Origin: Caldiserica bacterium UBA4770
GTDB taxonomy: Bacteria; Caldisericota; Caldisericia; Caldisericales; Caldisericaceae
Assembly (NCBI GenBank): GCA_002403335.1
Contig: DHHO01000008.1
Coordinates: 62,001-126,000, forward strand
Length of the DNA stretch: 64,000 bases
Direction: 5' to 3'
Below are positions 35,866 to 44,968 of this stretch, piece after piece (within the stretch, counting starts at the first letter, position 1; every line of letters begins with the position of its first letter). A model generated the notes under the pieces. It was given only the letters and a program-made list of their open reading frames with translations. It did not search any database and was not told the origin of the DNA. The position numbers and the translations under genes are program-made.

Positions 35866-36651
35866 ATGGCAGTAGTAACAATGAAGGAACTTCTAGAGGC
35901 AGGAGTTCATTTTGGGCACCAGGCCAAGAGATGGGATCCAAGGATGAGAGAGTATATCTATACACAACGAAATGGAATCCATGTTTTTGATCTAAGGCTG
36001 ACAGCTCTAAAGATCGAGGAAGCCTATAATTTTGTTGTTAACCTTTCTAAGGGGGACGGAAAGATTATCTTTGTGGGAACAAAGAAAGCCGCACAAGATA
36101 TTGTTAAAGAAGAAGCTGAGAGATGTGGCATGTTCTATGTTAACGAAAGATGGGTCGGGGGGCTACTCACAAATTTTAATACGGTGAAAAAAAGTATTAA
36201 TAGGCTCAAAGAGCTTGAAAAACTTGAGAGTGAAGGTTACTTTGATACAGTGAGTGTTAAAGAAAAAGTACAACTGCAAAGAGAGCTTACCAAACTAATT
36301 AAGCTTTTTGGGGGACTGAAGGAGATGAACTCGCTCCCAGGTGCAGTTTTTGTTACGGATACTCATAAAGAGCGAAGTGCTATCCTCGAATCGAGAAAAA
36401 TAGGAATACCCCTTATTGCAATTGTAGACTCAAATTCGAATCCCAATGAAATCGATTACCCCCTTCCAGGGAACGACGATGCAATTAGATCTATTGCTCT
36501 TTTTACATCAATTATTGCAAACGCGATAATAGAGGGAAGGGAAGGCAAAGTTGAAGGAGTAACCCCTTTGTCTCAAGAGACTGAAGCAGAAAGCCCAGAA
36601 GAAATTTTGAACGAACAATTCACATTTGAGGATTACGAAGAAGAAGAGTAA
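35866..36651 (+). CDS. rpsB: 30S ribosomal protein S2
   Basis: Component of the small ribosomal subunit near the S1 site. MKELLEAGVHFGHQAKRWDP and WVGGLLTNF, GAVFVTDTHKE and PLIAIVDSNSNPNEIDYPLPGNDDA are conserved S2 segments. Length 261 aa with an acidic tail. It follows AGGAGGT and is preceded by a structured leader. It leads an operon continuing to ispG. Confidence 0.98.
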   Translation: MAVVTMKELLEAGVHFGHQAKRWDPRMREYIYTQRNGIHVFDLRLTALKIEEAYNFVVNLSKGDGKIIFVGTKKAAQDIVKEEAERCGMFYVNERWVGGLLTNFNTVKKSINRLKELEKLESEGYFDTVSVKEKVQLQRELTKLIKLFGGLKEMNSLPGAVFVTDTHKERSAILESRKIGIPLIAIVDSNSNPNEIDYPLPGNDDAIRSIALFTSIIANAIIEGREGKVEGVTPLSQETEAESPEEILNEQFTFEDYEEEE

Positions 36652-36671
36652 TTTGGAAAAGAGGTGAGAGA

Positions 36672-37259
36672 ATGGATATCAAATGTATTAGAGAATTAAG
36701 AGAGAGGACAGGAGCAGGAGTTTCTGATTGCAGCAAAGCCCTTAATGATGCAAATGGCAATATTGAAAAAGCAATAGAAATACTTAGAGAGAAGGGAATT
36801 GCAAAAGCAGTTAAAAAAAGTGGAAGGGCTACCAACCAGGGAATTGTGACATCTTATATACATACAGGAGCTCAGCTTGGTGTGCTTTTAGAAATTGATT
36901 GCGAAACTGATTTTGTCGCAAGGACTGATGAATTTAAAGGACTTGCCAATGATATAGCGCTTCAAATTGCAGCCTCGGATCCTGATTATATTTCAAGAGA
37001 GGATGTCCCCCCAGAAGTTATCGAAAAGGAAAAAGAGATATATACAAAACAGCTTCTTGAAGAAGGAAAAGCACAAAATATTATTGAAAAAATCGTGGAG
37101 AGTAAAATTGAAACCTTCTACAATGAGCACTGCTTAATGGAGCTTCAATTTCTCAAAAATGAATCAATTACCATTGCTGATCTTATTAAGGAATATATAG
37201 CCAAATTTGGAGAAAATATTATTGTAAGAAGATTCGCAAGGTTCAAGGTCGGTGAGTAA
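36672..37259 (+). CDS. tsf: Elongation factor Ts (short form)
   Basis: Nucleotide exchange factor for EF-Tu. The N-terminal UBA-like domain (IRELRERTGAGVSDCSKAL) and the core (EIDCETDFVARTDEFK, with the Asp-Phe pair that contacts EF-Tu) are clear. At 195 aa it is the short form found in Thermus, Thermotoga and similar groups, lacking the second core subdomain of E. coli EF-Ts. It sits between rpsB and pyrH as expected. Confidence 0.97.
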   Translation: MDIKCIRELRERTGAGVSDCSKALNDANGNIEKAIEILREKGIAKAVKKSGRATNQGIVTSYIHTGAQLGVLLEIDCETDFVARTDEFKGLANDIALQIAASDPDYISREDVPPEVIEKEKEIYTKQLLEEGKAQNIIEKIVESKIETFYNEHCLMELQFLKNESITIADLIKEYIAKFGENIIVRRFARFKVGE

Positions 37260-37974
37260 ATTGCCCCATTACAAGAAAATCATTCTTAAGTTAAGTGGAG
37301 AAGCACTCCTCGGAGAGAGAGGATACGGTGTTGATTTTAAAGTACTTGATGATATCTCAAGACAAGTCGTCATTCTTCACAATAAGGGAATTGAGATAGG
37401 TATTGTTATTGGGGGGGGTAATATCTTCCGAGGGATAGAAGGGGAGGAGTATCATATAGACAGGGCAACAGCTGACTATATGGGAATGATTGCAACTGTT
37501 ATTAATGCCCTTGCTCTGCAAAGTATACTCATTGAAAAAGGAATAGATGCAAGGGTAATGTCCTCTCTTAGCCTTCTGGAGGTCGTAGAACCCTACATAC
37601 GCGCAAAGGCACTGTCGCACTTTGATAAAAAAAGAGTGATCATCTTTGCCGGAGGAACAGGATTACCATTTTTTACAACAGATACGACAGCTGCTCTGCG
37701 TGCAATCGAAGTGAATGCTGATGCAATCTTCAAGGCAACAAAGGTTGACGCAATTTACACTGCCGATCCTTTGAAGAATAAGAAAGCCAAAAGATACGAT
37801 ACCATTTCATATACCGAATTTTTATCAAAGAATCTTAAGGCAATGGATGCAACAGCTGTTTCACTTTGTAGAGATTATAAGGTACCTATCATACTTTTCT
37901 CTATAAAAGGAGAAAATAGCCTTTTAAAGGCCGTCCTTGAAGGAGATATTGGCACTACTATAAAAGGAGGTTGA
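37252..37974 (+). CDS. pyrH: UMP kinase
   Basis: Amino-acid-kinase-fold enzyme that makes UDP from UMP. ILKLSGEALLG, GIVIGGGNIFRG, FAGGTGLPFFTTDTTAALRA and KATKVDAIYTADP are the family blocks. Length 240 aa. The start is a GTG lying 8 nt inside tsf; a TTG at 37261 is a weaker option. It belongs to the rpsB-tsf-pyrH-frr operon order found widely in bacteria. Confidence 0.97.
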   Translation: MSKLPHYKKIILKLSGEALLGERGYGVDFKVLDDISRQVVILHNKGIEIGIVIGGGNIFRGIEGEEYHIDRATADYMGMIATVINALALQSILIEKGIDARVMSSLSLLEVVEPYIRAKALSHFDKKRVIIFAGGTGLPFFTTDTTAALRAIEVNADAIFKATKVDAIYTADPLKNKKAKRYDTISYTEFLSKNLKAMDATAVSLCRDYKVPIILFSIKGENSLLKAVLEGDIGTTIKGG

Positions 37975-37975
37975 A

Positions 37976-38539
37976 ATGGAACAGGAGAAAAAGCTGTATA
38001 CTGAAGTTGAGGAACTTATGAGAAAAGCAGTTGAAGCTCTTGAGAGAGAGTATGAGAAGATAATGGCTTCTCATGTAACTCCTACCTTACTGGACACGAT
38101 AAAAGTAGATGCATATGGCACGACGATGCCATTGAAGCAAGTTGCTACAATAATAGCTCCTAAAGCAAGAGTTCTGGTGGTTGAGCCATGGGATAAGACT
38201 CTTCTTAAAGAGGTCGAGAGAGCAATTCTCAGGGCAAATCTGGGTGTTACTCCTCTAAACGATGGGTCTACAATTACTCTGCCATTTCCCAAACTTGACG
38301 AGGAGGAAAGAGAAAGGATAGTTAGCCAGGTAAAGAGAATGACAGAGGAATTCAGGGAGGAAATCAGAGCAATAAGAAGGAATGCTATCGAAAAAATAAA
38401 AACAATGGAAAAAAATAAGGAAATATCCGAAGACGACAAATTTAGAATGCAAGATAAGGTCCAAGAACTAACAGAGAAATACATAAAGACTATAAACGAC
38501 CATCTGGAGAAAAAGGAGAAGGAGATCCTGGAGGGTTAA
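37976..38539 (+). CDS. frr: Ribosome recycling factor
   Basis: Splits post-termination ribosomes together with EF-G. It has the two-domain pattern of RRF, with PTLLDTIKVDAYGTTMPLKQVATI and a long three-helix bundle (about 105 to the end). The first loop reads SHVTPTLLD, whereas most RRFs have GRA(S/N)PxLL(D/E). Length 187 aa. Good GGAGG site one codon before the ATG. The stop overlaps uppS by one base (TAATG). Confidence 0.96.
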   Translation: MEQEKKLYTEVEELMRKAVEALEREYEKIMASHVTPTLLDTIKVDAYGTTMPLKQVATIIAPKARVLVVEPWDKTLLKEVERAILRANLGVTPLNDGSTITLPFPKLDEEERERIVSQVKRMTEEFREEIRAIRRNAIEKIKTMEKNKEISEDDKFRMQDKVQELTEKYIKTINDHLEKKEKEILEG

Positions 38540-39231
38540 TGACTTCCACTAATTCTGTTCCTGCCCACGTGGGCATAATAATGGATGGGAACGGAAGGTG
38601 GGCAGAAAAGCGAGGCCTTACAAGAACAGAGGGGCACAGAGCAGGAGTCCGGGTTGTACATGAAATAACCCAGGCTTCTGTTTCCTATGGTATTGGATAT
38701 CTGACACTCTTTGCATTTTCCACGGAAAACTGGAAAAGGAGTTATGAGGAAGTGAATTTCCTTTTTAATCTCTTTGTCCAGACGATACAAGAATACCTTC
38801 CTCAGTTAAAGGAAAATTCAGTGAGACTTAACTTCATAGGAGATGTTTCCTCAATCCCTTTGTTTGTAAGAACAGCTCTTGCTCGCTCTGCCGAAGAAAC
38901 ACATAATGGCAACAAAATGGTGCTGAATGTTGCAATAAATTATGGAAGCAGAAATGAAATTGTTAATGCCGTTAGAACCATTATTAAATTAGAGATAAAG
39001 GATATTAACGAAGAGTCATTTAAGAATTATTTGTATACTGCAGATCAGCCAGATCCTGACCTTATAATAAGGACAGGCGGAGAAAAGAGGTTGAGCAATT
39101 TCCTGCTCTACCAATCTATATATTCGGAGATATTTTTTACAGAAACCCTCTGGCCTGATTTTACATGTGAAGAGTATTATAGCATTCTTGAGGAGTTCAG
39201 CCACCGCAAAAGAAGGTTTGGCGGTTTATAA
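38539..39231 (+). CDS. uppS: Isoprenyl transferase (undecaprenyl diphosphate synthase)
   Basis: Cis-prenyltransferase making the C55 lipid carrier for cell wall assembly. The HVGIIMDGNGRWA block holds catalytic Asp16. FAFSTENWKR and DLIIRTGGEKRLSNFLLYQ are also conserved. The usual RxSGE reads RTGGE here, an accepted variant. Length 230 aa. In most genomes cdsA comes next; here dxr follows directly with a one-base overlap. Confidence 0.96.
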   Translation: MTSTNSVPAHVGIIMDGNGRWAEKRGLTRTEGHRAGVRVVHEITQASVSYGIGYLTLFAFSTENWKRSYEEVNFLFNLFVQTIQEYLPQLKENSVRLNFIGDVSSIPLFVRTALARSAEETHNGNKMVLNVAINYGSRNEIVNAVRTIIKLEIKDINEESFKNYLYTADQPDPDLIIRTGGEKRLSNFLLYQSIYSEIFFTETLWPDFTCEEYYSILEEFSHRKRRFGGL

Positions 39232-40370
39232 TGAAAAAATTATTCATAGTAGGCTCCACAGGTCATCTCGGAAGGCAAGCACTTGATGTTGTAGAAAAGC
39301 TTGGAAAAGATTTTAAAGTCGTAGGCATCACAGGTTTTCATAATCTAAATCTTCTCTATGAACAATTTACATTGTTTAAGCCACAATATGTAGGAGTATC
39401 TAAAGACATCTTCAGCGATATCAGAAATAAGCTCCAGGGAGCCGTGGTTTTTGAGCTGAGTGACCTAGATAGCTTAATTATGGATGCATCCCCAGATCTT
39501 ACTCTTTTTTTATCTTCAGGCATCACCTCCCTGAGTGCAATTTATAAGTTAATTTCTAATGGGTTTATGTGTGCAATTGCAAATAAGGAGGCAATTATTG
39601 CAGGGGCGGAGATCCTTTTCAATCAAGATACAAGAAGGTTTGTGATACCGGTAGATAGTGAGCCTTCTGGAATCTTCCAGTGTTTGATGGGGAGAGATAG
39701 TAGCTTTATAAGAGAACTTTTTATCACAGCCTCGGGAGGACCCTTTAGAGATAGAAAGCAATCAGAACTTGAAGATGTAAAGGTGGAGGATGCTCTTAAA
39801 CACCCCTCCTGGAAAATGGGACGAAAGGTTACAATTGATTCTGCAACACTTGTGAACAAAGCATTTGAGGTAATTGAATCACATTTTCTTTTCGACGTTC
39901 CCTACAGTCACATCAATGTTCTCCTTCACAGAGAAAGCATTGTGCATGCGCTGGTCGAATGTCAGGATGGTACGCTAAATGCTGTGATGAGCATGCCCGA
40001 TATGAGACTTCCAATTCAGTTTGCCATTACCTATCCTGAAAGAGTCAATACATCGCTTCCGCGTCTCAATCTTTCACAGATAGGGGTACTTCACTTTGAA
40101 GATATCGATCCTGAGAGATTCCCATCTTTCTCAACTGCACTTGCTTTTGGCAGGCAAGGAGGAAGTTTTTTGCCTTATCTTGTTGGAATTGATGAGGTAC
40201 TGGTAAATGCATTTCTTAAGGAGGAAATCAAATTTACAGATATTAATAGCATACTTATGTATACTCTAAGCAGTTTTGATAAAACCGAGGTGAAAAGTAT
40301 TGAGGATGTTGAAGAATTATATAATTCTGCTATAATTAAGGCTACACAAATTTTAAGGAGAAGATTATGA
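39231..40370 (+). CDS. dxr: 1-deoxy-D-xylulose 5-phosphate reductoisomerase
   Basis: Second step of the MEP pathway, NADPH- and metal-dependent. The nucleotide motif is GSTGHLGRQALDV (more often GSTGSIG). ANKEAIIAG, ITASGGPFR and HPSWKMGRKVTIDSATLVNKAFEVIE are conserved. The metal-site segment reads PVDSEPSG (about residues 140-147) where the usual form is PVDSEHSA; the Asp and Glu ligands remain, and His is replaced by Pro. Length 379 aa. Overlaps uppS by one base and rseP by four. Confidence 0.95.
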   Translation: MKKLFIVGSTGHLGRQALDVVEKLGKDFKVVGITGFHNLNLLYEQFTLFKPQYVGVSKDIFSDIRNKLQGAVVFELSDLDSLIMDASPDLTLFLSSGITSLSAIYKLISNGFMCAIANKEAIIAGAEILFNQDTRRFVIPVDSEPSGIFQCLMGRDSSFIRELFITASGGPFRDRKQSELEDVKVEDALKHPSWKMGRKVTIDSATLVNKAFEVIESHFLFDVPYSHINVLLHRESIVHALVECQDGTLNAVMSMPDMRLPIQFAITYPERVNTSLPRLNLSQIGVLHFEDIDPERFPSFSTALAFGRQGGSFLPYLVGIDEVLVNAFLKEEIKFTDINSILMYTLSSFDKTEVKSIEDVEELYNSAIIKATQILRRRL

Positions 40371-41389
40371 GTGTTTGGGCAATTATATTAGGCATTGTAA
40401 TGATATGTGTCCTTGCAACGGTTCATGAGATAGGACATTTCCTTGGTGCAAGAATGTCCGGAATCCCAGTCGAAGAATTCAGTATTGGCTTTGGTCCACC
40501 TATCTTTAAGAAAGAGATCAACCACACACTCTATAAGCTATGCATGCTTCCAATCCTGGGATATACAAAGATTAAAGGAATGGAAGGAGATTTTGATGCG
40601 CCTGATGGTTATTTTAAGAAGGGGGTCTGGCAAAAGTTCATCACAATTTTTTTAGGTCCATTTATGAACTTTGTATTAGCCATGGTCATATTTTCTATTC
40701 TATTCACCACATTTGGAAACCCCTTTGTTCCTACGACTACTATTTCTACTGTTATTACTGATAGCCCTGCCTATTATGCTGGTTTAAAAAGTGGAGATAA
40801 GATTATTGAAATCGACGGAGTAAAGATAGACGATTGGACTGATAGTATAAATGCGATACGCAATAGCAATGGAAAAACATTACAAATTGTGGTTGAGAGG
40901 GAAGGGAAAGAGGTCGGTATCTATGTGCAACCCAAAAAGGATCAAGCAACCGGGGTTTACCAAATTGGCATTACTGCTTCGAGTGAGAAATACTCACCAT
41001 TCAGAGCAATTTATGAAGGTGCAAAATGGACTGGCTCAATGCTTTACCAGATGCTGAAATCAATACCCATGCTCTTTACAAGAGAGGGACTTAACTCTAT
41101 GATGGGTCCCATCGGAATTGTAGGTCTCACAGGAGAGGCAGCTGCAGGTGGGGTTGCAAGTGTAGTCTGGCTTGCAGGTTTAATTAGTATTGCTCTCGGT
41201 TTTACAAACCTTTTACCAATCCCTGCTCTTGATGGGGGATGGTTAATTCTCATAATCTGGGAGGCGATTACAAGAAAACCTATACCACCTGAGAAACAGG
41301 CCTCTGTGCAGGGAGCAGGATTTATCTTCCTTCTGGGTCTTATGGTATTTATTAGCTGGAGGGATATCTTAAGGCTTCTCGGAAGATGA
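40367..41389 (+). CDS. rseP: RseP-type site-2 membrane metalloprotease
   Basis: Intramembrane zinc protease that cuts membrane-anchored regulators or signal-peptide remnants. HEIGHFLGAR (His20, Glu21, His24) in the first helix is the zinc site; LLPIPALDGGW near residue 285 supplies the third ligand. One PDZ domain lies between (about residues 120-195; SPAYYAGLKSGDKIIEIDG). Length 340 aa. It overlaps dxr and ispG by 4 nt each. Its substrate is not indicated by context. Confidence 0.95.
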   Translation: MSVWAIILGIVMICVLATVHEIGHFLGARMSGIPVEEFSIGFGPPIFKKEINHTLYKLCMLPILGYTKIKGMEGDFDAPDGYFKKGVWQKFITIFLGPFMNFVLAMVIFSILFTTFGNPFVPTTTISTVITDSPAYYAGLKSGDKIIEIDGVKIDDWTDSINAIRNSNGKTLQIVVEREGKEVGIYVQPKKDQATGVYQIGITASSEKYSPFRAIYEGAKWTGSMLYQMLKSIPMLFTREGLNSMMGPIGIVGLTGEAAAGGVASVVWLAGLISIALGFTNLLPIPALDGGWLILIIWEAITRKPIPPEKQASVQGAGFIFLLGLMVFISWRDILRLLGR

Positions 41390-42462
41390 GAAGGAAATCC
41401 AGAGAAACAAGGATTGGGGATATACTCATTGGAGGTTCGCATACTATTCCTGTTCAGTCGATGACAAAGACTGATACACATAATGTATGGGAAACGATTT
41501 CGGAGATACACAGGCTTGAGGAAGCAGGATGTGAAATTGTAAGGATTGCCATTCCTGATATGGAAGCTGCCGAGTCAATTTCTAAAATAAAAAAGGAAGT
41601 CCACATACCCATTGTTTGTGACATACACTTCGATCCAAGACTTGCCATTGCCTCAATTGAGAAGGGTGCTGATAAAATCAGGCTAAACCCCTCAAATATA
41701 ACTGAAGAGGGATGGATTAAAAAGATTGCTTCCCTCGCGAAGGAAAGAGGCATTCCAATAAGAGTTGGAGCAAATATTGGATCTCTAAAACAAAAACCTA
41801 AAAGTGCTGTAGATGCCCTCGTGGATGGAGTATTGGAAGAGGTGAGGATCCTTGAAGGTGTCGGGTTTTCTAATATTGTGATCTCAATAAAGTCGTCAGA
41901 TGTACTCGTCACGATAAGTGCAAACGAGAAGATTGCTTCTCTTATCGAATACCCCATCCACCTTGGCATAACGGAAGCAGGAGTGAAAGATGACTCTCTC
42001 ATTAAAAGTTCTCTGGGCATTGGCTATCTTTTGAGGGAGGGCATTGGAGATACAATCAGGTTTTCTATAACAGGGGATCCAGTTGAGGAAGTGAAGGCAG
42101 GATTCACACTCCTGAGGAGTCTTGGCCTTAGAAAGCGTGGTCTTGAAATTATTTCCTGTCCTACCTGTGGAAGGGCTGAGATTGATATCCTGGGCCTCGT
42201 TAGAAAGACTCAGAGGGATTTTGGGAATGTTGTAGTTCCATTGAAGGTTGCAATTATGGGATGTGTGGTGAATGGCCCTGGCGAGGCACGAGATGCAGAT
42301 ATTGGGATTACGGGAGGAAATGGAGTCGGGGTTATTTTTAAAAAGGGAAAGGTTTTTAAAACAGTCAAAGAAAATTCCTTATACAGAGTCTTTAAACACG
42401 AACTTCAGAAGCTCGTATCTAAAGAAGAGAAATCCCTAAATATTTCTGATTCTTTTAGATAG
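41386..42462 (+). CDS. ispG: 4-hydroxy-3-methylbut-2-en-1-yl diphosphate synthase (IspG/GcpE)
   Basis: Iron-sulfur enzyme of the MEP pathway. The cluster cysteines are in ISCPTCGRAEID (CxxC, about residues 257-260) and GCVVNGPGEA (about 292). PVQSMTKTDTHNV and ADIHFD-like CDIHFDPRLA mark the TIM-barrel half. Length 358 aa. The 3' end overlaps the convergent nurA gene by 27 nt. It closes the operon from rpsB. Confidence 0.97.
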   Translation: MRRKSRETRIGDILIGGSHTIPVQSMTKTDTHNVWETISEIHRLEEAGCEIVRIAIPDMEAAESISKIKKEVHIPIVCDIHFDPRLAIASIEKGADKIRLNPSNITEEGWIKKIASLAKERGIPIRVGANIGSLKQKPKSAVDALVDGVLEEVRILEGVGFSNIVISIKSSDVLVTISANEKIASLIEYPIHLGITEAGVKDDSLIKSSLGIGYLLREGIGDTIRFSITGDPVEEVKAGFTLLRSLGLRKRGLEIISCPTCGRAEIDILGLVRKTQRDFGNVVVPLKVAIMGCVVNGPGEARDADIGITGGNGVGVIFKKGKVFKTVKENSLYRVFKHELQKLVSKEEKSLNISDSFR

Positions 42463-43560
42463 AGATTTTGCATTTCCATGAAAAGGTATACCCTTTTTTT
42501 GTAATAGATCGGAGAACATTTCTTCAATGAAGAGTTTTTCTGATTCTCTTATCACGGCCTGTTCATGCGCCTCCCTAAGCACAACTGGGTATCCATGCCC
42601 CTTCTCTACCTGATTTAGTATAAGGGTACACACATTGGAAAGAGCTTTTTCAGTTCTTGCAATGAACTCCGGGATTTCAACTCGAACAATTTCCTCTCCT
42701 GTATGAAGAAAGAAGAAATAAATATCAAATGGATAAAAGCTTAACACAGGAGCATTACTTTTGAATAGAGCGGATCTTTCATGCTTTTTTAAAATTCTCG
42801 AAAAAATCTCAGTGTCAATGATCGAGGAGATAATCCTCTCGTCATATTGTACATCCTTCTGTAAAAGGTGGTACCTTATTGATCCCATAACATCTTTTGA
42901 ATGAGTCCCACTGATGTAACCTGCAATAGGCACACCCGATTCAAAGGAAATGCCCATAAGATTCGTAAAATTATATAGGAACCTTTTTTTAAATGCTTCA
43001 CTTGTTTCCTTTACTTCCCACTGAATTAGTGTCCCATCGAATAATGATATTGAAGGAATTTTACCATTACAGTATGTTTTTATCAGTTCTCTTAATTTAT
43101 TACTTTCTTGAAGTAACATCTTCGCAGTAAGCAATTCCCCCTTAACAAGAGTGGGTTTTTCCAGTTCTTCGTATAGATCTTGTTCTTCGTAATAGATTTT
43201 CGGCTCCGAATCAGCATAAACAAACGAGCTATCCCCATATTTTTCTACTATAAATCCTATGTTTATGACATAGTAAGGAAAATAAAAATCTTCATTAATG
43301 GGGATTTCAGAACCATCAGCAGCAAGTGCAATATATTCATTGTACTTAGTGTCTATTTCGAAGGTTTTAGACGGTGTCTCAAGAGGAGTCGCTATAAGAT
43401 ATGGAAATTTGGAAGCTTCAAGCCCTGCAAAATCCAAGGGGGTTGCTTCCTTTAATATATCTACAAGAAGATCGATGATCCTTCCCTTTGCGATGTATTC
43501 CCCATAATTTTTTTCTACAATCTTATCAGCTTCCTGCACAATACTTTCAATCTTTAACAT
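42436..43560 (-). CDS. nurA: NurA-domain nuclease
   Basis: NurA is a manganese-dependent 5'-3' nuclease that works with the HerA translocase in DNA end resection. The metal-binding Asp82 is in AADGSEI, the second Asp175 in ISLFDGTLIQWE, and FPYYVINIGFI fits the family. The C-terminal part has KGHGYPVVLREAHEQAVI. Length 374 aa. No HerA gene is in the window. The start codon lies 5 nt after a TATAAT box with no ribosome site, suggesting a leaderless mRNA. Confidence 0.85.
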   Translation of the reverse strand: MLKIESIVQEADKIVEKNYGEYIAKGRIIDLLVDILKEATPLDFAGLEASKFPYLIATPLETPSKTFEIDTKYNEYIALAADGSEIPINEDFYFPYYVINIGFIVEKYGDSSFVYADSEPKIYYEEQDLYEELEKPTLVKGELLTAKMLLQESNKLRELIKTYCNGKIPSISLFDGTLIQWEVKETSEAFKKRFLYNFTNLMGISFESGVPIAGYISGTHSKDVMGSIRYHLLQKDVQYDERIISSIIDTEIFSRILKKHERSALFKSNAPVLSFYPFDIYFFFLHTGEEIVRVEIPEFIARTEKALSNVCTLILNQVEKGHGYPVVLREAHEQAVIRESEKLFIEEMFSDLLQKKGIPFHGNAKSLSKRIRNI

Positions 43561-43565
43561 AAAAA

Positions 43566-43571
43566 ATTATA
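43566..43571 (-). promoter_or_regulatory. -10 box of nurA
   Basis: Minus-strand TATAAT (43571-43566), five bases before the nurA ATG, with a weak TTTAAC-like -35 17 bases further up. It lies in the same 53-bp gap as the divergent DUF401 promoter. Confidence 0.5.
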
Positions 43572-43599
43572 GTAATCTTTTAAAAAAAGTTAAAATTTA

Positions 43600-43605
43600 T
43601 ATAAT
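43600..43605 (+). promoter_or_regulatory. -10 box of the DUF401 gene
   Basis: TATAAT (43600-43605), eight bases before the ATG at 43614; no ribosome site between them. The -35 region (CTTTTA near 43577) is weak. Confidence 0.5.
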
Positions 43606-43613
43606 GTACTTAT

Positions 43614-44828
43614 ATGAGTGATTTCTTCATTATGTTGCTTTCTATGGTCCTCCTTGGAGTATTGATTTCCTTGAAAATCAATATAGGATTTTCAATTTTT
43701 GTGGCTGCTATATTTCTTGCAATTCTTAAGAATATTGGTTTCGTGCCCATGCTTGTTACATTCGGTGAGACATTAATCTCTTCTGAGACACTTAATATGT
43801 TCGGAGTTGTTTTTCTTGTCAATTTATTTGTTAGTGTACTGAGAAGTTCTGGTTTTCTTGATGAAATTGTTTCAAGCTTCCAAAAGGTTTTTTCACCGAG
43901 GTTATTTGTACCAATGTTTGCATTTATCATTGGTGCCCTTCCCATGCCAGGTGGAGCCCTTGTGTCTGCACCTCTTGTGGAAGAAGGCTCAAAAACGTCG
44001 GAAATTTCATGTGAAGAAAAGGCTGTCGTAAATTATTGGTTCAGGCATATATGGGAACCAATTTCTCCCATATATATGGAAATACCACTTATGGCTACAA
44101 TTGTGGGGGTAGAAATTCCATTCCTTGTATCTTTACAGTGGCCTTTGACACTGGGGATGATTATTTCAGGAATGTTGTTTTTAGTCCCAAGAATCAAGGT
44201 GAAGGATGATTTTAAAGTGCAGCAAGGTTTAAAGCTATATCTGGATGCATTAAAAAGTATATCGCCCATTCTCCTTGTGATGGTCCTTGCCGTTGTATTC
44301 GGGATCAATGTTCTTATCTCCCTGCTCTTTGGGATAGCCCTTATCTTTGCGATAAAAAGATTAAACATTCTAAAGGTTTTTAAGGCCTTCGATCTCAAGG
44401 ACCTATTCAAGATGCTATTCCTCATGTATGCAATTTTCCTTCTCAAAGGAATTGCTATAAATACGAATTTAATAAAAGGTGTTTATACAACCCTTATAGC
44501 AAGTAACATCACTCCTTTTCTTATTTTATTCTTTCTTCCATTTGTTGTTGGTGTAATGACAGGCATGTCAGCGGCCACATTTGGTATATCTTATCCACTG
44601 CTTCTCCCCCTTATAAAGCCAGTAACAATCAATCCTTTGAACCTTTTTGTTGCATATTTAGGTGGATGGACAGGGATAATGCTTACCCCTACACATCTTT
44701 GTTTATCCCTAAGCATAGATTATTTTAAGGCTAAGACAAGCAGAACATTTCAGTTACTTTTGAAGAATGTTGGTCTTGTGCTTTTCGTCGCTTTCCTTTG
44801 GACCCTCGTCTTGGGATTTGCAAAATAA
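43614..44828 (+). CDS. DUF401 family membrane protein
   Basis: About ten hydrophobic helices over 404 aa. The conserved DUF401 blocks are ALPMPGGALVSAPLV and VNYWFRHIWEPISPIYMEI, followed later by GVMTGMSAATFGISYPL and TPTHLC. The internal symmetry and polar motifs inside helices suggest a transporter of the ion-transporter type, but the substrate is unknown. It stands alone, divergent from nurA and convergent with tldE. Confidence 0.85.
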   Translation: MSDFFIMLLSMVLLGVLISLKINIGFSIFVAAIFLAILKNIGFVPMLVTFGETLISSETLNMFGVVFLVNLFVSVLRSSGFLDEIVSSFQKVFSPRLFVPMFAFIIGALPMPGGALVSAPLVEEGSKTSEISCEEKAVVNYWFRHIWEPISPIYMEIPLMATIVGVEIPFLVSLQWPLTLGMIISGMLFLVPRIKVKDDFKVQQGLKLYLDALKSISPILLVMVLAVVFGINVLISLLFGIALIFAIKRLNILKVFKAFDLKDLFKMLFLMYAIFLLKGIAINTNLIKGVYTTLIASNITPFLILFFLPFVVGVMTGMSAATFGISYPLLLPLIKPVTINPLNLFVAYLGGWTGIMLTPTHLCLSLSIDYFKAKTSRTFQLLLKNVGLVLFVAFLWTLVLGFAK

Positions 44829-44848
44829 ACAAATTAAAGGTAAATTCC

Positions 44849-44862
44849 ACCTTCACGAAGGT
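44849..44862 (+). terminator. Weak stem-loop after the DUF401 gene
   Basis: ACCTT and AAGGT form a 5-bp stem with a CACG loop, followed by a T-rich stretch. Short and weak; the rest of the 140-bp gap to tldE shows nothing clear. Confidence 0.3.
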
Positions 44863-44968
44863 CAATTCTTTATCACCCTATAATCACCTTAATTTCTGCG
44901 AAAATTATCTCATCTGTTTCTAAACAATAAACCCTTAAAAGGCAAACATCTATACATACCACACATCA

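Noticed and set aside
41454..42020. Minus-strand open frame of 188 codons inside ispG
   Set aside because: Complete overlap with the conserved IspG coding sequence; serine-rich shadow frame.
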